Source: Vallitalea guaymasensis
GTDB taxonomy: Bacteria; Bacillota; Clostridia; Lachnospirales; Vallitaleaceae
Length of the DNA stretch: 64,000 nt
Direction: 5' to 3'
Assembly: GCF_018141425.1 (NCBI RefSeq)
Contig: NZ_CP058561.1
Coordinates: forward strand, 124,001-188,000
Shown: positions 18,905 through 28,367 of the stretch, piece by piece
How positions within the stretch are numbered: position 1 is the stretch's first letter
How the letters are laid out: every line of letters begins with the position of its first letter
The notes under the pieces: model-generated
What the model was told of the DNA's origin: nothing
Seen by the model: only the letters and a program-made list of their open reading frames with translations
Database searches by the model: none
Translations under genes and position numbers: made by a program

Positions 18905-19029
18905 AATAGGCTCCTTTTCATAGTTTTTTTAATTACATTATTATACTTATCATAATACTATTTAAAATTCTATAAATCAATAATTATTAAATATAAATTT
19001 TACTAACAAATATTGATTTAAAATATCCA

Positions 19030-19081
19030 TTGACATATATAGATTATCTATATATAATCATATGTAGATAATCTATATATG
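19030..19081 (+). promoter_or_regulatory. consensus promoter embedded in a perfect palindrome (PadR operator)
   Basis: TTGACA (19030-19035) and TATAAT (19053-19058) are exactly 17 bases apart. A perfect 17-base inverted repeat (CATATATAGATTATCTA at 19034-19050 and its complement at 19065-19081, spacer 14) covers the promoter and reaches the ribosome site GAGGTG. Transcription would start near 19065, inside the right arm. Bound PadR should close both promoter and leader. Confidence 0.8.
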
Positions 19082-19092
19082 AGGTGAAAAAC

Positions 19093-19437
19093 ATGAAAAT
19101 CGATAAAAGTCTTATTACAGGTAGTACAACCATGCTTATTCTCAAGCTTTTAAGTATTGAAGATATGTATGGTTATCAAATGATTGAAGAACTAGAGAAA
19201 AGATCAGAAAATGTATTTACATTAAAAGCAGGTACACTCTATCCCTTACTTCATACATTACAACAGCAGAATATCATCTCTTCCTATGAACAAAAGTCAA
19301 GCAATGGAAGAACCAGAAAATACTATCATATAACAGACATTGGCAAAAAAGCTTTTAGCCAAAAACAAAATGAATGGAATCATTACACTTCATCAGTCAA
19401 TAAAGTTTTAGGGGGTGTTCATGGTGAATCAGTATAA
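19093..19437 (+). CDS. PadR-family transcriptional regulator
   Basis: A 114-aa winged-helix repressor. The PadR signature is clear: LILKLLSIEDMYGYQMIEEL, then LKAGTLYPLLHTL (recognition helix region) and GRTRKYYHITDIGKKAF (wing). Members repress their neighbours and release DNA on binding drugs or other small ligands. The ATG at 19093 follows GAGGTG; the GTG at 19084 is inside it. Its stop overlaps the start of the next gene, so both are co-translated. The palindrome over its own promoter is the likely operator. The inducer is unknown. Confidence 0.93.
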   Translation: MKIDKSLITGSTTMLILKLLSIEDMYGYQMIEELEKRSENVFTLKAGTLYPLLHTLQQQNIISSYEQKSSNGRTRKYYHITDIGKKAFSQKQNEWNHYTSSVNKVLGGVHGESV

Positions 19438-20794
19438 TGAAACATTAGAAAAATATTTGGATATTGTTTGCAAACAAATCAAAAGTAAATGTATGCATAC
19501 AAAAATAAGGAAAGAACTTCTTGATCATTTAAATGATCAAATTGACGCTTATATTGAAAAAGGTATCACCAAAGAGCAGGCTTCGGAAATGGCAATAAAA
19601 GAGATGGGTAATCCACTAGAAATCGGGAATCAACTGAATAATACACACAAACCTCTTATCAGTCACTCAACAATAATTATTATACTGATGTTTATCGCAG
19701 TAGGTGGCTGGATTCAGTATTTATTTTCATATTCATTATACTCAATAGAAATTCACTTACCTACCTCAATGAATTTCATTAAATATTCATTAGCAGGAAT
19801 TTTATTTTTCATAGCTACTTATTACTTTGATTATACATGGTTAAAGAAACACCCAATTATATGTTATATGACTTTTATAATATTAATAACAATAATTAAT
19901 GTAACAACTTCTGAATCAATGGGTGGTAAATATCTAGCAATCTATCCCTTTTTATTGTTTGTACCTGTTTATGCAAGTGTTGTATATAGCTTACGAAATA
20001 CTAAATTTATAGGTGTTATTGTAGCCATTATAGCTTTTATTCCTGCAATTATTATATCTAAAATTATTAGCTTTGATTATCCGTACATAATTGTTCTATT
20101 CTCTTGTCTAGCATTATTAACATGCGCTATTTTAAAAGGGTATTTTAATTGCAATAAGATTATTAAAATAAGTACCATTATTATTATTTCTATTATATTC
20201 TTAGTGGTTATTTGTAATCTCTTTACAAAGGTAATCACATTGACTAAAGAAATTGAAGAAATAGATGGTAAAGGTTTTGAGACTTATGTCATAAAAGAAT
20301 CTATAGTCAACGCTAAGCCTTTTGGTGAAACAATGATAAATTATGATTCTAGTCTTCAACCCATTGATTCTATGGTTGGTAATTGGAGCAGATATAAAAC
20401 TCTTATATATATTAATTCTAAGTATGGTTATGTACCAGCACTAGTAATAACTACGTTATTATTAAGTTTAGTATACAAATTAATTAGAATACATAAAAAG
20501 CAACAGAATCACTTTGGGACTTTACTATCTCTAGGATGTGTATCAGTTATAAGTCTTCAGATTATTATATCTATATTTTATAATATTGGATTAAATATAT
20601 GTCGAATTAGTCCTTTTCCATTAATATCTTATGGTGCAGATAATTTTATTGTCAATATGATGCTTCTTGGGCTGATTTTATCTATATATAGAAGAAGTAA
20701 TATAATTGATGATAAACTCTATAATGATAGTTCATATATATATTATAAAAATGGTAAATTAATCTTTGATCTAAAATATTACAAGAATCTATAA
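19421..20794 (+). CDS. FtsW/RodA-like membrane protein with N-terminal HAAS-like domain
   Basis: A 457-aa membrane protein. Residues 1-70 form a small helical soluble domain (KIRKELLDHLNDQIDAYIEK, ITKEQASEMAIKEMG) as in DUF1700/HAAS proteins that partner PadR regulators. Around ten hydrophobic helices follow. The C-terminal half recalls the SEDS family: SKYGYVPALVITTLLL and FPLISYGADNFIVNMMLLGL correspond to the FIS(Y)GG-S motif of FtsW/RodA/SpoVE glycosyltransferases, although the Gly-Gly-Ser is replaced by Gly-Ala-Asp. AGGGGG serves starts at 19421 (ATG) or 19424 (GTG). Activity as a peptidoglycan polymerase is uncertain; an envelope-stress role under PadR control is inference. Confidence 0.65.
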   Translation: MVNQYNETLEKYLDIVCKQIKSKCMHTKIRKELLDHLNDQIDAYIEKGITKEQASEMAIKEMGNPLEIGNQLNNTHKPLISHSTIIIILMFIAVGGWIQYLFSYSLYSIEIHLPTSMNFIKYSLAGILFFIATYYFDYTWLKKHPIICYMTFIILITIINVTTSESMGGKYLAIYPFLLFVPVYASVVYSLRNTKFIGVIVAIIAFIPAIIISKIISFDYPYIIVLFSCLALLTCAILKGYFNCNKIIKISTIIIISIIFLVVICNLFTKVITLTKEIEEIDGKGFETYVIKESIVNAKPFGETMINYDSSLQPIDSMVGNWSRYKTLIYINSKYGYVPALVITTLLLSLVYKLIRIHKKQQNHFGTLLSLGCVSVISLQIIISIFYNIGLNICRISPFPLISYGADNFIVNMMLLGLILSIYRRSNIIDDKLYNDSSYIYYKNGKLIFDLKYYKNL

Positions 20795-20847
20795 GAAGAT
20801 TTTACATACATAGTAATCTATTTTTTAAGTGAATAATAAATCTTTGT

Positions 20848-20888
20848 AAAAGAACAGGCACTTCAAGGTCATAAGTGCCTGTTCTTTT
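20848..20888. terminator. bidirectional terminator
   Basis: AAAAGAACAGGCACTT pairs perfectly with AAGTGCCTGTTCTTTT around a nine-base loop, between the converging FtsW-like gene and hydA. Confidence 0.88.
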
Positions 20889-20892
20889 AACT

Positions 20893-22665
20893 TTATTTCA
20901 CTAACTCATTATATAAACCACGTTTAACATAATGTGTATGTAATAATTCATGGGACTTATGTCCAAGTGGTTCTCCAAGATAATCTTCATATAGCTTAAC
21001 AATGAAAGGATTCTCATGAGACTTTCTAAGGTCTTTTCCTTCATCTTCCCTATAGATTGCTTCCATCCTTTTTTCTCTAACATCCTTAGTTGTTAGTCTA
21101 GGCTGACCTCCACCACTTAGGCATCCACCAGGACATGCCATGATCTCAATGAAATGGTAAGGAGATACTCCATCTTCAATCTGCTTAAGAAGAGTTCTAG
21201 CAGCCGCTAATCCACTTGCAACAGCTACTTTTACTGTCTGACCTTCAAATGCTTTATACTCTTTTGTAGCTTCCTCAATAAATAATTCTCCTTCTTTTAT
21301 AGATGAAAGACCCATAACATCTTTTACATGTAGATTGTCAAATGGTAATTCGTTACCTGTTAGAATCTCAAAAACTGTTCTTATAGCAGCTTCCATAACA
21401 CCACCAGTAGTACCAAATATATCAGCTGCACCAGTAGAAATACCAAATGGATTATCAAACTTTCCATCGGGAAGATTAACAAAATCTATACCTGCACTTT
21501 TTATCATTTTTGCACATTCCCTTGTTGTTAGTACAGCATCAACATCCTTCTCCATCTCTTTTCTTGTTATCTCATATTTCTTAGCTGTGCAAGGCATTAT
21601 TGATACAACATAGATATCCTCTGGATCAACGTTTATCTTTTCAGCATAATATGACTTTGCTAGAGCTCCTAACATCATATGAGGTGATTTACAAGATGAT
21701 AGATGAGCTAATTGTTCAGGGAACCTGTTTTCAATATATTTGATCCAACCTGGACTACAGCTTGTAATCATAGGAAGAGCTACTTCCTCACTGTTAACGA
21801 ATTTGCCCAGTCTTTGCAATAATTCATTACCTTCTTCTATTATAGTAAGGTCAGCAGCAAAATTAGTATCAAATATATCATCAAATCCTAGTTCTCGAAG
21901 AGCAGAAGCCATTTTTCCAGTTACCAATGTACCAGGTTCATAACCGAACTCTTCACCAAGAGCTGCCCTAACAGCAGGTGCCGTCTGAACAATAACTCTC
22001 TTACCTTCTTCATTTAACATTTTCCATACATCTTTGATAGAATCTCTTTCACTAAGAGCATCTACTGGACAGACTGTTGTACACTGCCCACAGTAGGAAC
22101 AGTTGATATCATCAAGATTCAATCCTTCAGTAGGACCAACAAATGTGCTAAAGCCTCTGTTCTGGTTATTGAGAATTCCTACACCTTGAACTTCGTTACA
22201 TATAGTTACACACCGTCTACACAAAACACATTTTGATAAATCTCTTACTATACAAGGATTATTGTCGTCTATATAACATCTTGACATTTCGCCTTCATAA
22301 CTATTATCTGTTATACCTAATAACTCACCTAACTCTTGGAATTCACAATTTCTGTTCCTATCACAGCTTAGGCAGTCTTTCGGATGGTCTGACAGCATTA
22401 ATTCATATATTATTTTTCTTGCCTGTCTAACCTTCTTTGTATTAGTATGGATTACCATACAATCTGTAACTTTTGTCATACATGCCGCTTGAAGAGTTTT
22501 TGCTCCTTCTACTTCAACGGAACATATTCTACAGGAACCATTCTTGTGAACATCTTCAAGGTAACAAAAATTAGGAATTAGAATACCATTCATCTTGGCA
22601 GCTTCTAAAATTGTAATATCCTCAGGTACTTCAAATTCTTTATTATTTATTGTTATTCTTACCAT
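20893..22665 (-). CDS. hydA: [FeFe] hydrogenase catalytic subunit HydA (NAD-linked, multimeric)
   Basis: A 590-aa catalytic subunit of a cytosolic NAD(P)-linked, probably electron-bifurcating hydrogenase. In order: a [2Fe-2S] domain (C34, C45, C48, C62), a His-ligated [4Fe-4S] site (H94, C98, C101, C107), two [4Fe-4S] sites (C146-C156 and C189-C199), then the H-cluster domain with L1 TSCSPGW (301-307), L2 MPCTAKKYE (357-365) and L3 EIMACPGGCLSGGGQP (507-522). L1 has Ser where many monomeric enzymes have a second Cys; as I recall this is common in HndD-like multimeric enzymes. The C-terminal ~60 residues match the small-subunit-like tail. AGGAGGAG precedes the start. It is the last gene of the operon; the maturases HydEFG are not in the window. 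Confidence 0.96.
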   Translation of the reverse strand: MVRITINNKEFEVPEDITILEAAKMNGILIPNFCYLEDVHKNGSCRICSVEVEGAKTLQAACMTKVTDCMVIHTNTKKVRQARKIIYELMLSDHPKDCLSCDRNRNCEFQELGELLGITDNSYEGEMSRCYIDDNNPCIVRDLSKCVLCRRCVTICNEVQGVGILNNQNRGFSTFVGPTEGLNLDDINCSYCGQCTTVCPVDALSERDSIKDVWKMLNEEGKRVIVQTAPAVRAALGEEFGYEPGTLVTGKMASALRELGFDDIFDTNFAADLTIIEEGNELLQRLGKFVNSEEVALPMITSCSPGWIKYIENRFPEQLAHLSSCKSPHMMLGALAKSYYAEKINVDPEDIYVVSIMPCTAKKYEITRKEMEKDVDAVLTTRECAKMIKSAGIDFVNLPDGKFDNPFGISTGAADIFGTTGGVMEAAIRTVFEILTGNELPFDNLHVKDVMGLSSIKEGELFIEEATKEYKAFEGQTVKVAVASGLAAARTLLKQIEDGVSPYHFIEIMACPGGCLSGGGQPRLTTKDVREKRMEAIYREDEGKDLRKSHENPFIVKLYEDYLGEPLGHKSHELLHTHYVKRGLYNELVK

Positions 22666-22676
22666 TACTACTCCTC

Positions 22677-25600
22677 CTATCTTTTGTCACATCTTAAACA
22701 TCTCATGGATTCAGCTATAGCGTTAAGCCTATGGAATCCTTTTGATATTTCTTTAAAGTTATTTTTTCTCTCTTCTGGTGATGCATTATCCATTTCAAAT
22801 CTCATATGCTCAGATACCCTCACATCGGCTTCTGGTTTTGGAATTTCAATATCTTTTCCAGTATTAAGAACTCCATCTCCTCCTAGGAATTTGTCTATGG
22901 AAATTGCAGCCTCTTTACCATCTGTAATAGCCCAAATAACTGTATCTGGTCCTCTTACTACGTCACCACCGGCAAATACACCATCTATATTAGTCATCTT
23001 ACTCTTATCATCTACAACAAATGTACCCCATTTAGTCATCTCTACTTCATCTTTGTTTATGAATGGAAGGTCTGAATGTTGACTAACCGCAGGAATAATC
23101 ATATCAAACTCCATTTCAAAAGCTGAACCTTCAATTACAGTAGGACGTCTTCTACCTGTAACATCAAAATTACCTTGTTCAAGCTTAACTAACTTGATTT
23201 TCTCCACATGATCTTCTCCAATAATCTCTATAGGAGATACAAGAGTATGAATGATGATTCCTTCTTCGAGAGCTTCTTCTACTTCTCTTCTTTCTGCCGG
23301 CATATCTTCTATATTTCTTCTATATAGAATATGTATTTCTTTTGCACCTAATCTAAGGGCTACTCTTGCTGCATCAATAGCAGTGTTTCCACCTCCGATT
23401 ATTGCAACTTTTTTTCCAACCTTGACATCTTTACCTTTATTGACATCTTTTAGGAAATCAAGTCCATGATATACTCCCTTTAAGTTTTCACCTTTTACAT
23501 TAATCTTATTGGAATATTGGGTACCAGTAGCCACGTAAACAGCCTCATGCTCTTTTCTGAGTCTTTCAAAGTCCACATCTATACCAACTTCAGTATTAAG
23601 CTCTATCTTAACACCAGCTTGTTCAATAGTTTTTATCTCTTTTTGTAATATATCTCTTGGTAAACGATATTCTGGAATACCATATCTTAAAATACCTCCA
23701 GCCGTATCATGAGATTCGTATACTGTTACATCATAACCAAGTCTTGAAAGATAATAACCACAGGTAAGACCAGATGGACCTGCCCCTATAATTCCAATAG
23801 ATTTACCCTTTGGCGGGAATTTCAAATCATCAAAAGGTTCATCAGATTCAAGAATTGTATCAGCTATATACCTTTTCAAGTCTCTAATAGCAAGAGCCTC
23901 ATCTAATTGCTCACGCCGACATTTACTTTCACAAGGATGGGTACATACTCTACCACAAACAGCTGGAAAAGGATTATCTTTTCTAATTAGATTATATGCA
24001 TCCCTTAACCTATTAGCACCTATCAGACTTATGTAACCTGGAACATTGACTCCCGCAGGACAGGCATTTTGACAAGGTGAAATAAAAAGATCAGTACACA
24101 CACCTGCTCGGCATTTTTTATCTCTTATATGTTCTTCATATTCTTCTCTAAATTCTTTGATAGTACTTAAAACAGGATTCGGTGCAGTTTGTCCAAGACC
24201 ACATAGAGCTGTTTCTTTAATAGTTTCTCCAAGCTCTATTAATTTCTCTATGTCTCCTTCTTCACCTTTACCCTGAGTTATTCTTTCAAGAATTTCCAGC
24301 ATTCTCTTAGTACCAAGTCTACAAGGAACACATTTACCACAGGACTCTTCCTGAACAAATTCCATAAAAAATCTTGCTACATCAACCATACAATTATCTT
24401 CATCCATGACAATAAGTCCACCAGAACCCATAATAGCTCCTTTTGACTTCAATGAATCATAATCTATAGGTGTATTAAGGCAATTACTAGTTAAACAACC
24501 ACCTGATGGCCCACCAGTCTGAGCTGCCTTAAATTTTTTCCCATCTTTAATACCACCGCCTATATCATATACAATATCGCCGAGTGTAACTCCCATAGGA
24601 ACTTCAACAATACCTGTATTATGTATAGCACCGGCTAATGCAAAAACTTTTGTACCACTGCTTTTCTCGGTTCCAAATGTTTTGAACCAGTCGGCACCAT
24701 ATAGGATGATATAAGGTACACTCCCGAATGTCTCTACATTATTAATGATTGATGGCTTATCAAATAAACCTTTATCAGAAGGAAATGGTGGTTTTTGTCT
24801 AGGTTCTCCTCTTTTTCCTTCTATTGAATTCATAAGTGCAGTCTCTTCACCGCAAACAAAAGCTCCTGCTCCAATTCTAATTTCAATATCAAAAGAAAAA
24901 CCGCTATTCATGATATTATTTGATAACAATCCATATTCTCTAGCTTTCTCAATGGCAACATTGAGTCTCTCTACTGCTAAAGGATATTCCGCTCGTACAT
25001 ATACATACCCTTTGTTAGCACCTATTGCATAACCAGCAATTGTCATACCTTCAATTACAGCATGAGGATCTCCTTCTAAGAGACTTCTATCCATAAATGC
25101 GCCTGGATCACCTTCATCAGCATTACAAATAACATATTTTTGTTCTGACTCACTCTTTGCAGCGAATTCCCATTTAAGTCCAGTTGGAAATCCACCGCCA
25201 CCTCTACCTCTTAGTCCAGAATCCTTAACAACTCTAACAACTTCCTCTGGACATTTGTTTTTAAATATGCTTCCTATCGCCAAATAACCATCATTGGCAA
25301 TGTACTCATCAATGGAACTGAAATCAATCTGCCCACAATTATTCAGTACAATCTTTTTTTGCTTTTCGAAAAAAGGTATATCATTTAATTTATGTATATG
25401 TTTACCTGAGATATCATCGTAATAACACTTTTGTTCTACGATTTCTCCTCCAAGAATATGCTTAATTACTATTTCTTCCATTTCTTCAGGTTGTAATTTA
25501 ATATAGTAGATATTTCCAGGCTCTACAAGAAGTGATGGGCCAAGATGGCAGGCTCCTATACATCCAGTCTCAGTAATCAATACCTTATCTTCATAATTAT

Positions 25601-25763
25601 ATTTCTTCAAAGCTTCTACAAGAGCATCCTTTACATCTTTACAATTCGAAGAAATACATCCAGCGCCAAAACATACATGTAAATTATATTGATATTTTTT
25701 TGTCATTTCATCAAATTCATTTTTTACTCGCTTTAAATCACTAATATTCATTATCTTTGCCAT
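22677..25763 (-). CDS. hydB: HydB/NuoF-type flavoprotein fused to a GltD-like NAD(P)H oxidoreductase
   Basis: A 1028-aa fusion. The first ~80 residues are a thioredoxin-like [2Fe-2S] domain (C31, C36, C68, C72). NuoF/HydB follows: the FMN/NADH pocket (GLRGRGGGGFPTGLKW, ICNADEGDPGAFMDRS), the SLBB region and the [4Fe-4S] motif ESCGKCVPCRLGTKRM. From about residue 550 the usual two-cluster ferredoxin tail is replaced by a GltD/NfnB-like module: Cys-rich linker (CQNACPAGV, CGRVCTHPCESKC), an FAD Rossmann motif (GIIGAGPSGLTCGYYLSRLG) and a second nucleotide site (AIIGGGNTAIDAARVALRLG). The fusion places NADH, possibly NADPH, ferredoxin and H2 chemistry in one complex. Known of the parts; the combined activity is inference. 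Confidence 0.93.
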   Translation of the reverse strand: MAKIMNISDLKRVKNEFDEMTKKYQYNLHVCFGAGCISSNCKDVKDALVEALKKYNYEDKVLITETGCIGACHLGPSLLVEPGNIYYIKLQPEEMEEIVIKHILGGEIVEQKCYYDDISGKHIHKLNDIPFFEKQKKIVLNNCGQIDFSSIDEYIANDGYLAIGSIFKNKCPEEVVRVVKDSGLRGRGGGGFPTGLKWEFAAKSESEQKYVICNADEGDPGAFMDRSLLEGDPHAVIEGMTIAGYAIGANKGYVYVRAEYPLAVERLNVAIEKAREYGLLSNNIMNSGFSFDIEIRIGAGAFVCGEETALMNSIEGKRGEPRQKPPFPSDKGLFDKPSIINNVETFGSVPYIILYGADWFKTFGTEKSSGTKVFALAGAIHNTGIVEVPMGVTLGDIVYDIGGGIKDGKKFKAAQTGGPSGGCLTSNCLNTPIDYDSLKSKGAIMGSGGLIVMDEDNCMVDVARFFMEFVQEESCGKCVPCRLGTKRMLEILERITQGKGEEGDIEKLIELGETIKETALCGLGQTAPNPVLSTIKEFREEYEEHIRDKKCRAGVCTDLFISPCQNACPAGVNVPGYISLIGANRLRDAYNLIRKDNPFPAVCGRVCTHPCESKCRREQLDEALAIRDLKRYIADTILESDEPFDDLKFPPKGKSIGIIGAGPSGLTCGYYLSRLGYDVTVYESHDTAGGILRYGIPEYRLPRDILQKEIKTIEQAGVKIELNTEVGIDVDFERLRKEHEAVYVATGTQYSNKINVKGENLKGVYHGLDFLKDVNKGKDVKVGKKVAIIGGGNTAIDAARVALRLGAKEIHILYRRNIEDMPAERREVEEALEEGIIIHTLVSPIEIIGEDHVEKIKLVKLEQGNFDVTGRRRPTVIEGSAFEMEFDMIIPAVSQHSDLPFINKDEVEMTKWGTFVVDDKSKMTNIDGVFAGGDVVRGPDTVIWAITDGKEAAISIDKFLGGDGVLNTGKDIEIPKPEADVRVSEHMRFEMDNASPEERKNNFKEISKGFHRLNAIAESMRCLRCDKR

Positions 25764-25780
25764 GACTTCATCTCCTTCAA

Positions 25781-26275
25781 CTAATATTTCTCTAGTATTT
25801 CACTGAGTTTATCTGGATTTACTTGTTTATACACAGTATCGTTAATTGATATTGCTGGAGCTAAGCCACAAGCTCCTATACATCTCATTACTTCAAGAGT
25901 GAATTTTTTATCTTCTGTAGTTTCTCCTATACCAATGCCCAATATTTCTTGTAACTTATCGAGGATTTTCTTGCCACCTCTAACATAACAAGCTGTTCCA
26001 AGACAGACTCTTATAGTATACTTTCCTCTTGGGACAGTGGAGAAAAAAGAATAGAAGCTTACAACACCAGAAACTTCTGATAGAGGCTTGTCTAATCCAT
26101 CTGCAATTATTTTTTGGATGTTAATAGGTAGATGACCGTAAATTGTTTGAGCAATATGCAGGACTTGTATCAAAGATCCTTCTTTATTTTTATATTCTTC
26201 AATGAATTCTCCTATCATGGCTATTTTTTCTTCTTCGCTCATATCTTCGCATTGACATTTTTTTAACTTATCCAT
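25781..26275 (-). CDS. hydC: HydC/NuoE-type [2Fe-2S] subunit
   Basis: A 164-aa thioredoxin-fold ferredoxin subunit that carries electrons between the flavin subunit and HydA. The four cluster cysteines are in CLGTACYVRGG and VMRCIGACGLAPA. The helical N-terminal part (SEEEKIAMIGEFIEEYKNKEG) contacts HydB in related enzymes. AGGAGAG precedes the ATG. It is separated from hydB by 17 bases and is part of the same transcript. Confidence 0.94.
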   Translation of the reverse strand: MDKLKKCQCEDMSEEEKIAMIGEFIEEYKNKEGSLIQVLHIAQTIYGHLPINIQKIIADGLDKPLSEVSGVVSFYSFFSTVPRGKYTIRVCLGTACYVRGGKKILDKLQEILGIGIGETTEDKKFTLEVMRCIGACGLAPAISINDTVYKQVNPDKLSEILEKY

Positions 26276-26315
26276 ATCTACTCTCCTTACTATCGTTTAC
26301 TTGAAACAGTCGTAT

Positions 26316-26621
26316 TTAGTCTATTTGCAATTTGATTATTAACTTATCAATATCTTTCAACTGTTTCTTTAATAGTCTAATTTTTTCTTCATGCTCTTTA
26401 ATTGAACTCATGATAATCTGCTTTTCATTATCAAATTCTTGAAGCTGCGGTATTTTTAAGTTTTCAATCTTTTTATTAATTTCTATGAGTTCTTTCTTGT
26501 AACGTTCCCAAGTGGCTTTCAAATTCTTATCATAATCCCCTCCTTCAATGTATTTTTTGATGCAATTGATGTCATAAATTAGTTGACTCTTTTTCTTTAA
26601 ATAACTAATTACTTCCTCCAT
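26316..26621 (-). CDS. small coiled-coil protein at the head of the hydrogenase operon
   Basis: A 101-aa protein, strongly charged and helical: residues 35-101 (KATWERYKKELIEINKKIEN, KEHEEKIRLLKKQLKDIDKL) have the heptad character of a coiled coil. There is no signal peptide, membrane segment or cofactor motif. AGGGGTG lies six bases before the ATG at 26621. Only 40 bases separate it from hydC, so it is probably the first gene of the hyd transcript. I do not recognise the family. It could be an assembly factor or an unrelated passenger. Confidence 0.65.
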   Translation of the reverse strand: MEEVISYLKKKSQLIYDINCIKKYIEGGDYDKNLKATWERYKKELIEINKKIENLKIPQLQEFDNEKQIIMSSIKEHEEKIRLLKKQLKDIDKLIIKLQID

Positions 26622-27253
26622 AAATCACACCCCTAAGTTTTTTTTTGCAATCATAAATAAACCTTATGGAATTTATAAAGTTTGAAATAATTGCTTATAT
26701 ATGAATGAATACCTTAATAAATAAAAGCTTCATATATTAATGGTATTCTAATCATCAAATAATTATGAATATCACTTGAGGCTTGCCAGATGTAGATATT
26801 ACGGATTTTAAGTATAATAGAATTAAATATTTTACTTTATCTATATATATAGACTAAAAATTAATTATAATAATTGGATTTTAACAGAAATATTATTGTT
26901 TAATAATTATGTGAAATGACTTTAAGCATTATTAAAGTTAATACTAGAAGATTTTGCGCGTTCATTCAGAAAGAATTATGCTAATACAAGTTTATCTAAG
27001 ATTATAAGAACTATTAATTACATATATAATATATTATATTAATCTACTAACAGTTTTAAGATAATACGACCATATAAACTAATTATATTAAGGACTAAAT
27101 TAATTAGCTTTAGCATAGTGATGTACCAATGTAATATAACTATGCAATTGAAAATTATTTACAATTTTTCCCTTATGAAATTATAGTGATACTAATAGTA
27201 TAATACAATTCATATAATTTTCCAAGCAATTATTTTGCAATTGTGAATATTAT
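26622..27253. other. AT-rich intergenic region
   Basis: A 632-base gap upstream of the hydrogenase operon and downstream of the germination operon. One inverted repeat stands out (GCATAGT at 27113-27119 and ACTATGC at 27139-27145, 19-base spacer). No open frame, RNA gene or strong promoter was recognised. Confidence 0.4.
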
Positions 27254-28363
27254 TTATATATTTTTTGGTTTTTTAGTTTTTTTAAATAAAATTTTCTTTA
27301 TTTTTGTTAATATAAATAGTAAAACAGGAATAACACCTTGCATTATAACAAAAGGAACAATAGCGACATATGTTATTTCATATTTCACCATAGTTAAATT
27401 ATCCCACAAAACATATGATAAAATCACCAATAATATCCCAATGGGGATTGATAAAAATTTGAATTTTTTAATTTCAAGCCACTGACCAATAGCTAAAGTT
27501 GCGCAATAATGAAATACAGCAATCTTTATGAATACACCTCCAATCCACATGAACATAATAATTGAATCCAGTCTTTCAATAAAGCCTACACTGACGTATC
27601 TGGCTAATGACAAATAAGGGTATGTCAAATATTCTGTATTGACTCCAAAAGTAGCAACAATGGTTGCATTGATCAACATACCTAGCAACCCAATTATTAT
27701 TATGGCTATCATTGATAATTTTCTCACCTTATCAGGTCGATTAATATACGGTATGAACATTGCAAGAACAATAACTTCTGTAAACCATAATAAGTTTCTA
27801 TATCCACCTAATAAAATAGGTTCAATACCATTTTCCATAATAGGTAATATATTAGTAAAATCCATATCTTTTATGGAATATAATAATATAGCTAAAATTG
27901 ATATCATAAAAATAGGAAATATCATCTGATTTACCCTTATAATAACTTCCAACCCTTTATAGACTCCATATATAGATGGCAAAATAATACCAATGATAAA
28001 AAACAGCATCGGTGTTTCTACCATAAATGCACCTGCTAATAACTCAGCAAATTCTCTTAAAATGAATGCATTGATATATATAAAATGGACGCAATAAAGA
28101 AACCCTAATATCTTACCAGGAACTTTGCCAATAATATCTGCACTATATTCAATAATTGTTTTATCTTTATACATAGTACCTAACCCTGTAATTACATATA
28201 CAACTAATAAACCGACAAATGTTGTTATAAACACTGAAATCCAACCATCTTGTCTAGCTTCTTTATAAGTTATTGTAGGTAAATACAATATTGCTGTAGG
28301 TGCAATAGTAGTAATTATTATTCCAATCACACATCTATATGGTATTTTTCCGTCTTCCAGCAT
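27254..28363 (-). CDS. GerAB-family germination receptor subunit (second copy)
   Basis: A 369-aa inner-spore-membrane protein of the APC-like GerAB/YndE family with about ten helices. It shares the opening (KIPYRCVIGIIITTIAPTAI versus KISYKQLISMIVMTISPTAI) and many later blocks (SIYGVYKGLEVIIR, ERLDSIIMFMWIGGVFIKI) with the GerAB encoded at 29536-30633, so the two are paralogues in one operon. GerAB subunits sense germinant amino acids or similar molecules. AAAGGA precedes the ATG, which begins four bases after the gerAC stop. A second GerAB could give the receptor an alternative or additional ligand. Confidence 0.9.
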   Translation of the reverse strand: MLEDGKIPYRCVIGIIITTIAPTAILYLPTITYKEARQDGWISVFITTFVGLLVVYVITGLGTMYKDKTIIEYSADIIGKVPGKILGFLYCVHFIYINAFILREFAELLAGAFMVETPMLFFIIGIILPSIYGVYKGLEVIIRVNQMIFPIFMISILAILLYSIKDMDFTNILPIMENGIEPILLGGYRNLLWFTEVIVLAMFIPYINRPDKVRKLSMIAIIIIGLLGMLINATIVATFGVNTEYLTYPYLSLARYVSVGFIERLDSIIMFMWIGGVFIKIAVFHYCATLAIGQWLEIKKFKFLSIPIGILLVILSYVLWDNLTMVKYEITYVAIVPFVIMQGVIPVLLFILTKIKKILFKKTKKPKNI

Positions 28364-28367
28364 CAGA

